This document shows, in pieces, positions 60,038 through 64,000 of a stretch of 64,000 nt of DNA. The DNA comes from Fidelibacterota bacterium (GTDB taxonomy: Bacteria; Pseudomonadota; Alphaproteobacteria; Rhodospirillales; Rhodospirillaceae). Position 1 is the stretch's first letter. Every line of letters begins with the position of its first letter. Made by a program: the position numbers and the translations under genes. The notes beneath the pieces were generated by a model. That model worked only from the letters and a program-made list of their open reading frames with translations, made no database searches and was not told the DNA's origin. The stretch spans positions 62,001 to 126,000 of the forward strand of contig CANJPQ010000010.1 in assembly GCA_947476275.1 (NCBI GenBank), read 5' to 3'.

Positions 60038-60238
60038 TGCTGAGGCAAGAGATTTGGCTACGATTCTCTCAGGTCAAATTGCGTTCTATCCGAACGGTCA
60101 GTTCACAATAGGCGGCCCAACGGTCATCCTGCCCGCAAGAATCGCGATGATAGCCTCGATGGTCTTTCATGAATTGGCAGTTAACCCCGGGCAAGTATGG
60201 CCGGCTCTTCGGTGTGTCCGGAGGGGGCGCGGTCTGAG
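60038..60238 (+). pseudogene. decayed HWE/HisKA_2-type histidine kinase fragment
   Basis: Directly continuing in the integrase frame, ARDLATILSGQIAFYPNG, QFTIGGPTVILPARIAMIAS and MVFHELAVN match the end of the dimerisation domain and N box of HWE histidine kinases, in which H-E-L-A-x-N is diagnostic. A one-base shift near 60190 then restores KYGRLFGVSGGGAV, the K-Y-G-x-L-S segment that follows the N box. A broken remnant, fused by chance to the integrase debris. Confidence 0.7.
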
Positions 60239-60324
60239 CAGCCGATTTGCGCTGCCGTTGACCACAGAGAAGAAGCCTTACGAGTCAGACCCGCGGTTCC
60301 GACACGTAAAGCCCGCTCCAGATG

Positions 60325-60915
60325 TCACCGCGTGGGATTTAGTGCGGACTTTGCCCCGCACGTGAGACTCGCAATATAGTGCGACAGCGCGCTCAACTCT
60401 TCCGTCGTCAGGTGTATAGGGGACATTTGGTGACCGCTGGCGAGCGATTGTGAGAGAAATTCGACGCTCGTGTTTCCCGCTCGCGCCAGCCGAAAAAAGC
60501 CCGGCGCATCGGGTGTTCCGAAAAGATGACAGGCGTTGCATTGGAAGTCGGCAATATTCTTGCCAGCCTGATGCGCGGGATCGGCCAGCGGTGGGCACGG
60601 CGAACCGGAATGTTCGCGCGACCATTCCTGGCATTGACGAATGTTCGCCGTATCCAATACGCCAAAGAGGCGGACATTGAAGATGTAGGGATAGGCCCGC
60701 GACCACTCCTTGTCGAACACAAAGATGTCGTGGAGTCTTGCGCGTTCCTGCGGTGTGAGCAGGTTTAGCGTTGGACTTTTCAGGCATGTTCCGAACTCTT
60801 CCTCTAGGTAAGACAATTCCTCGCGAGTCAAACCCTGGGCGTGCACGCCCGGCGACCACAGCAGGAGCGCAACAAAAGCGGCATGAACGATGGCTACTCC
60901 GCGCTTCAAGCTCAT
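60325..60915 (-). CDS. secreted monoheme cytochrome c
   Basis: 196 residues. Signal peptide (VAIVHAAFVALLLWSPGVHA), then a 95-residue helical N-terminal part with three cysteines and a cytochrome c domain: heme site C126-NA-C129-H130, TPDAPGFFRLARAG and axial M164 in GHQMSPIHLTTEELSALSHYIASL. Periplasmic electron carrier. The extra domain and the single heme resemble small cytochromes of sulfite- or alcohol-oxidising systems, but no partner is adjacent. Starts 12 bp inside the gap after the remnant region. Confidence 0.83.
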   Translation of the reverse strand: MSLKRGVAIVHAAFVALLLWSPGVHAQGLTREELSYLEEEFGTCLKSPTLNLLTPQERARLHDIFVFDKEWSRAYPYIFNVRLFGVLDTANIRQCQEWSREHSGSPCPPLADPAHQAGKNIADFQCNACHLFGTPDAPGFFRLARAGNTSVEFLSQSLASGHQMSPIHLTTEELSALSHYIASLTCGAKSALNPTR

Positions 60916-61086
60916 GGGCCTTTCCTCAATGATTTCGCCTATGTGGCCATTCCTGAACGCTCCTCACGCTGCGGACAATGATTGGCGTCAAAGGTTGCAG
61001 AGTCGTTCGGCCGCATTGATGGTAAAAGTTAATCCAGCGCGGCTGCGGTGCTATGATTCTCATCAATCTAGTGTTGGGGGAAGGTT

Positions 61087-61605
61087 ATGAGTTTGAACGG
61101 ATGGCAGCGTATTTGGAGAGCGACAATTATTGCGGCTTTCGGGGCTTGCGTGCTGTTGTCGCCTCGCTTCGGCGTTGCTACTGAGCCGCCACCTGGCGAC
61201 AAGGACCTTTTGTTCACCGGACTCCCCACAGTCGTGATCCGTTCGCCGAACCCATTGAAGCTGGCGGAGTTTTACGCTGCGCTCGGATGGAAAGCGGGTC
61301 GTATCGAGGGGGACAAGACCTTCTTCTATCTCGAGAACAATATGGGCTCCATCGAGATCAAGAAGTTGGACGCGCCTGGCAAAACCGGCGCCGCCCTATC
61401 TTCGCGCACCCAACAAACGGTGGTGGCGGTCTACGAGGTTACCAACCAGGCCGAATTAGTTCGCCGCGCTAAGGCTGGCGGGAGCCCATTGATCGAAGAG
61501 TACAAGGCCGGAGGCGGCGTCAGTCTTTTCTACATCGCCGATCCCGAGAACAACATCACCGGTTACGCGCCCCGCAATCACGACAAGCATATTCATACGC
61601 CGTAA
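61087..61605 (+). CDS. VOC (glyoxalase-like) protein with N-terminal signal
   Basis: 172 residues. A membrane or signal helix (WRATIIAAFGACVLLSP) precedes a vicinal-oxygen-chelate fold: TVVIRSPNPLKLAEFYAALGWKAG, FFYLENNMGSIEIKK, VVAVYEVTNQAELVRRAKAGG and VSLFYIADPENNITGYAPR, in the usual two babbb modules. The usual metal ligands are only partly present: the first His is replaced (V-I-R). Exported VOC proteins are uncommon. AAGG is close to the ATG. Lies alone in the gene-poor stretch; function unknown. Confidence 0.8.
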   Translation: MSLNGWQRIWRATIIAAFGACVLLSPRFGVATEPPPGDKDLLFTGLPTVVIRSPNPLKLAEFYAALGWKAGRIEGDKTFFYLENNMGSIEIKKLDAPGKTGAALSSRTQQTVVAVYEVTNQAELVRRAKAGGSPLIEEYKAGGGVSLFYIADPENNITGYAPRNHDKHIHTP

Positions 61606-61694
61606 GCAGCAAGGTGGCGAACGCTTGCCGAGTTGGCTGGTAACGGCGGCGGCGCGATCCCGTGATTTGAACCGCGGGGCCCTTCTACATGCAG

Positions 61695-61901
61695 CTAGTG
61701 ATCTTCACCCTCTCGTGTTTGCTCTGGGTGAGAAAGTACGAGGCGTCCGGCATTCCACAGGTTGAATCCGTGACCGATCGCCGGCGCGTGCTGTCCGTGC
61801 GCAACGTCGATAGCATCCTCATCTCGCTCCGATTCAAAATGGTGCGAACTGAAGACGTGGCCGCCGTGATTTTTGAAGTCGATCCGATATCGCGCCACCA
61901 T
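61695..61901 (-). CDS. small hypothetical protein
   Basis: 68 residues from the ATG at 61901, preceded by a G-rich ribosome site. The pattern YRIDFKNHGGHVFSSHHFE, then ERDEDAIDVAHGQHA and LWNAGRLVLSHP resembles a class of short alphaproteobacterial proteins (Y-R-x-x-F-x-D, a D-D-x-x-A-I-x-x-A helix, W-x-G-x-R-L-V). It lies just downstream of the PAS_5-like gene on the same strand; such small proteins are commonly found next to it. Function unknown. Confidence 0.6.
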   Translation of the reverse strand: MVARYRIDFKNHGGHVFSSHHFESERDEDAIDVAHGQHAPAIGHGFNLWNAGRLVLSHPEQTREGEDH

Positions 61902-62005
61902 GGAGCCCCCCCCAGTTCCGGAATGGCCAGTGTGCCGGGTGGGCGCAAGAAAGCTTTGATCCAGATCAGGCCAGGGTTCGGCGGGCCGTTGGCAGGGGCA
62001 TTGGA

Positions 62006-62584
62006 CTAGTCGCACGGTATGGCAGGTGGGGTAGACGGAATGCCCCTGCCCAGGTCGATCCAACGAGCGTCTATTGTGATCTGCTTACGAACAAATCTTT
62101 GGTCCCACGCACGCGTGCCGTCTTCTTGGGAAAAGGCAACCACGAGGGGCGGCCGCCCGTGTCGTGACCCGAGCGGTAGCAGCACGATGCGGGAGCGAGA
62201 GCTCATTGTCGCGGGCATCAAGCTCCGGCCACCGCCGATCTGGATCTCGTCCAGCATGTAGCAGCCACATGGCGTTTCGATAATTTTATGGAAGTTTTGG
62301 ATAGACTGTTCCCTGAAGCTCTCGCTTTTCAACTCGTATAAGACTCTACCCGTGAAGTCTTGCCCCCACCTTTCCACCAGTCCAGTCCCCTGCAGGCGTA
62401 CCTTCAATCGCCCGCCATCTACCTCGAAAATGAAGAGATGCGGCGCGTGCTCGACGGATGGACGATCCAAAAATCGCGACAGCTGAGGGACAGGGCTGCC
62501 CGGATCCACCTGCTTCCAGTGGTTCACGAAGCTGCGCGCCAGGGTGTCGTGGTGCGGAATGGCGATGCTTTGTGTTCCGTGCAT
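62006..62584 (-). CDS. PAS_5 domain protein
   Basis: 192 residues. The first 130 residues follow the PAS_5 family: ARSFVNHWKQVDPGSPVPQLSRFLDR, LFIFEVDGGRLKVRLQGTGLVERWGQDFTGR, YELKSESFREQSIQNF and IETPCGCY. The C-terminal strands (RIVLLPLGSRHGRPPLVVAFSQ) complete the fold. Usually a stand-alone PAS of unknown ligand, common in Rhodospirillales and Rhizobiales. No output domain. Confidence 0.82.
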   Translation of the reverse strand: MHGTQSIAIPHHDTLARSFVNHWKQVDPGSPVPQLSRFLDRPSVEHAPHLFIFEVDGGRLKVRLQGTGLVERWGQDFTGRVLYELKSESFREQSIQNFHKIIETPCGCYMLDEIQIGGGRSLMPATMSSRSRIVLLPLGSRHGRPPLVVAFSQEDGTRAWDQRFVRKQITIDARWIDLGRGIPSTPPAIPCD

Positions 62585-62842
62585 GACGCTCGTATCGGCT
62601 CACTATTTTGAGCAGGTTCACAACCCCGCACGGAAAGTGGAGGGTTCTCTACAAATTTCCCTAAATGAGCAAGCAGATACTCACCCTGCCCGGACCGTGA
62701 GCACCCACACGGACCACGGGTGATATTGCACAGAACCTGGGCGCCGGCTCGCAAGTTTCGGGGCAAGTATGCGCGTACGCGGAGATCAAGAAAGACCGGC
62801 CATTCGTTGGTGTGTGACGCGGCGGGCGAGAGGACGGGCGAG
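62585..62842. other. 258-bp gap without recognisable gene
   Basis: Between the PAS_5 protein start and the small membrane protein. A plus-strand frame opening near 62720 crosses into the small membrane gene on the other strand and is rich in Arg and Ser, so I do not call it. No repeat or terminator seen. Confidence 0.4.
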
Positions 62843-63046
62843 TCAGCCCTTCGACCGTCTATGCCAAATTGTCAGTGGGATCGCGGTGACAGCCGCGCAA
62901 ACGACGCCACCCAATATCCCGCACGCGATGCCGAGCAAGTAGCCGTGTTCCCGAGACACCGCAATTCCGAGGGCCGTGGCCAGGGTAAGCGGAATGACAT
63001 AGAGCACTCGGATGGTCCAAGCGTAACACGCGGGGCCAGATCGCAT
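62843..63046 (-). CDS. small two-span membrane protein
   Basis: 67 residues with two hydrophobic stretches, RVLYVIPLTLATALGIAVS and YLLGIACGILGGVVCAAVTAIPLTI, and a basic end HRRSKG. It is not recognised. Could be an isolated real gene; the region around it on both strands offers no better ORF. Confidence 0.45.
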   Translation of the reverse strand: MRSGPACYAWTIRVLYVIPLTLATALGIAVSREHGYLLGIACGILGGVVCAAVTAIPLTIWHRRSKG

Positions 63047-63242
63047 TCAATCTGGCAAGTGTGGATCTTGGACCCGGATCGGACACGAGGGCCGATTTGG
63101 GCCGAGCCAGCTCCATAACTCAATGATTTTGACGGCGTGCCGAAGGTGATGAAAATGGGAACTCCTGGAGCCTGGGATTGCGCGCCGCCGACTAAGCTGC
63201 GATTCTGAGAAAAGGCGTTAACCTTTCCGCAGCCCAATCCTC

Positions 63243-64000
63243 ATGTCCGATGAAAAAGAAACCGCTGCGGTGGGAAGGTTCGCTTCCTACTTCGGCAAAG
63301 CGGATGCGCTTCTATTCGGTCTGTTCATTGCGGCCATCCTGATCAAATCCATCAGCGATTTGGATTTGACCTGGGACTCCCTCAATTACCATCTGCCCTT
63401 CGCCGCCCGGCGCGCGGGGCTGATTCCCGCAGAGGCCTACCAATTTCAGAACTGGCTCGAGGATTGTTACAAGGGGATTCCGGCGGTTCCCTATTATATC
63501 TATGGGTTCCTGTGGCGCGTGTCCCGGGACATCAACACTCCCAACATCGTCAGTGGCATTGCGTTCGCAGGGTACTGCATTTTCATCGCGCGGACCTTTC
63601 GCGCGCCGTTGACGCTGGCCGCGGTGGCCTTCGCCGCCATTCCGGTCATCCAGATCAATCTATCTTCGGTTTATACGGACCTCGTCACCAACGTCTGTTT
63701 CGCCGGCGGACTGGTGCTTATCACCACGATCCTGGTCGAGCGCAAACAGCCCTTGCTGTGGCGCACGCTCGGGGCGCTCGCCTTCATTTCGGTGTCGGCC
63801 AATTTCAAAGTCCAATTCATTGCGCTTGGCGGAATATTCGTGGTCGTGTTCGCGTTCATCCTTTGGTTTGTGAAGGATGACGGCAAGAGCCTGCTGTCTA
63901 TGCTGGGCGACGAATTGAGGCGCGCCAGCCTGCCGGTGAAGGCGCTCCTGCCGATTCTGGTGCTGCTCTGCTACGCATCGGCCTTGAAGAATACGATTTT
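63243..64000 (+). CDS. polytopic membrane protein, GT-C glycosyltransferase-like (partial)
   Basis: The ATG at 63243 opens a frame that continues through the right edge (252 residues so far). After a first span (ALLFGLFIAAILIKSI) comes DLDLTWDSLNYHLPFAARR, where the acidic residues and Y-H-L-P resemble the first periplasmic loop of GT-C enzymes such as ArnT-like polyprenyl-phosphate glycosyltransferases. Further spans follow (IVSGIAFAGYCIFIA, LAAVAFAAIPVIQI, FAGGLVLITTILV, FIALGGIFVVVFAFILWFV). It would act in the inner membrane on a lipid-linked sugar or similar. The 3' end is outside the window. Confidence 0.75.
   Translation, partial: MSDEKETAAVGRFASYFGKADALLFGLFIAAILIKSISDLDLTWDSLNYHLPFAARRAGLIPAEAYQFQNWLEDCYKGIPAVPYYIYGFLWRVSRDINTPNIVSGIAFAGYCIFIARTFRAPLTLAAVAFAAIPVIQINLSSVYTDLVTNVCFAGGLVLITTILVERKQPLLWRTLGALAFISVSANFKVQFIALGGIFVVVFAFILWFVKDDGKSLLSMLGDELRRASLPVKALLPILVLLCYASALKNTI

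Noticed and set aside
62720-63118. 132-codon plus-strand ORF opposite the small membrane protein
   Set aside because: Arg/Ser-rich with no hydrophobic pattern or motif; the opposite strand has two clean membrane helices.
1-64000. CRISPR array, tRNA or rRNA gene, complete insertion sequence or prophage
   Set aside because: No regularly spaced direct repeats, no cloverleaf-like sequence and no transposase or phage structural gene was recognised. The integrase at 59.7 kb is a broken fragment.

Overview
The window is high-GC, densely packed and probably chromosomal DNA of an alphaproteobacterium, perhaps of the Rhodospirillales/Reyranella type. The evidence is the gene content (CaiB-type CoA transferase, HyuA/HyuB, PepM-type lyase, MmgE/PrpD, DUF2237, DUF2252, PAS_5 protein, HWE kinase debris) and the CGTCATCCCGGC-type extragenic palindromes. 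No rRNA, tRNA, CRISPR array or intact mobile element was seen. The taxonomic call is inference.

Layout. (1) 1-13.6 kb is a catabolic block. A nine-gene minus-strand run reads from a CaiB-type CoA transferase through an isochorismatase-like hydrolase, small protein A, MmgE/PrpD, a methyltransferase, small protein B, a thioesterase and a PEP mutase/isocitrate lyase-family enzyme to a two-component-type flavin monooxygenase. It is divergent from an HMG-CoA-lyase-like gene and the hydantoinase/carboxylase pair HyuA-HyuB, which ends in a strong terminator. The set suggests ring or lactam opening, amide hydrolysis, CoA activation and C-C cleavage of an unknown substrate. (2) 13.7-16.8 kb holds an FkbM methyltransferase, then asd (aspartate-semialdehyde dehydrogenase) preceded by a Thr-rich 25-codon leader ORF and a rho-independent terminator, which is the layout of a transcription attenuator. 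(3) 16.8-33.7 kb is mostly short operons of accessory metabolism: alpha/beta hydrolases, TetR regulators, GST, a second isochorismatase, an FAD oxidase, tandem quinone oxidoreductases (the second with a Tat-like signal), a Rieske oxygenase, an HtrA-like protease, ureidoglycolate lyase and a double alpha/beta hydrolase without nucleophilic serines. (4) 34-46 kb contains a 1044-residue transporter/HEAT/cyclic-nucleotide-binding protein, DUF2252, a lysophospholipase-GH13 pair, DoxX, a spermidine-synthase-like methyltransferase overlapping a TPR-OGT glycosyltransferase, and an SDR. (5) 46.8-52 kb contains three probably exported proteins: a Tat-like flavoprotein, a double cupin and a cytochrome c/TolB-propeller fusion.

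(6) 52-64 kb looks visibly less GC-rich and less tightly packed. It holds a soluble PAS-PAS chemoreceptor, a stand-alone receiver domain, a TPR-GT61 glycosyltransferase and a 926-residue GT41-like/FkbM fusion, then a gene-poor stretch with a decayed tyrosine recombinase joined to a decayed HWE histidine kinase, small exported proteins, and the start of a polytopic GT-C-like membrane protein that runs off the right edge. This has the look of an old genomic island carrying surface-glycan or flagellin-modification functions.

The most interesting points are the Thr-rich attenuator before asd, the GT41-FkbM fusion with its neighbours, the exported copy of a tandem quinone oxidoreductase, the two paralogous small proteins in the catabolic operon, and the alpha/beta hydrolases lacking the usual serine.
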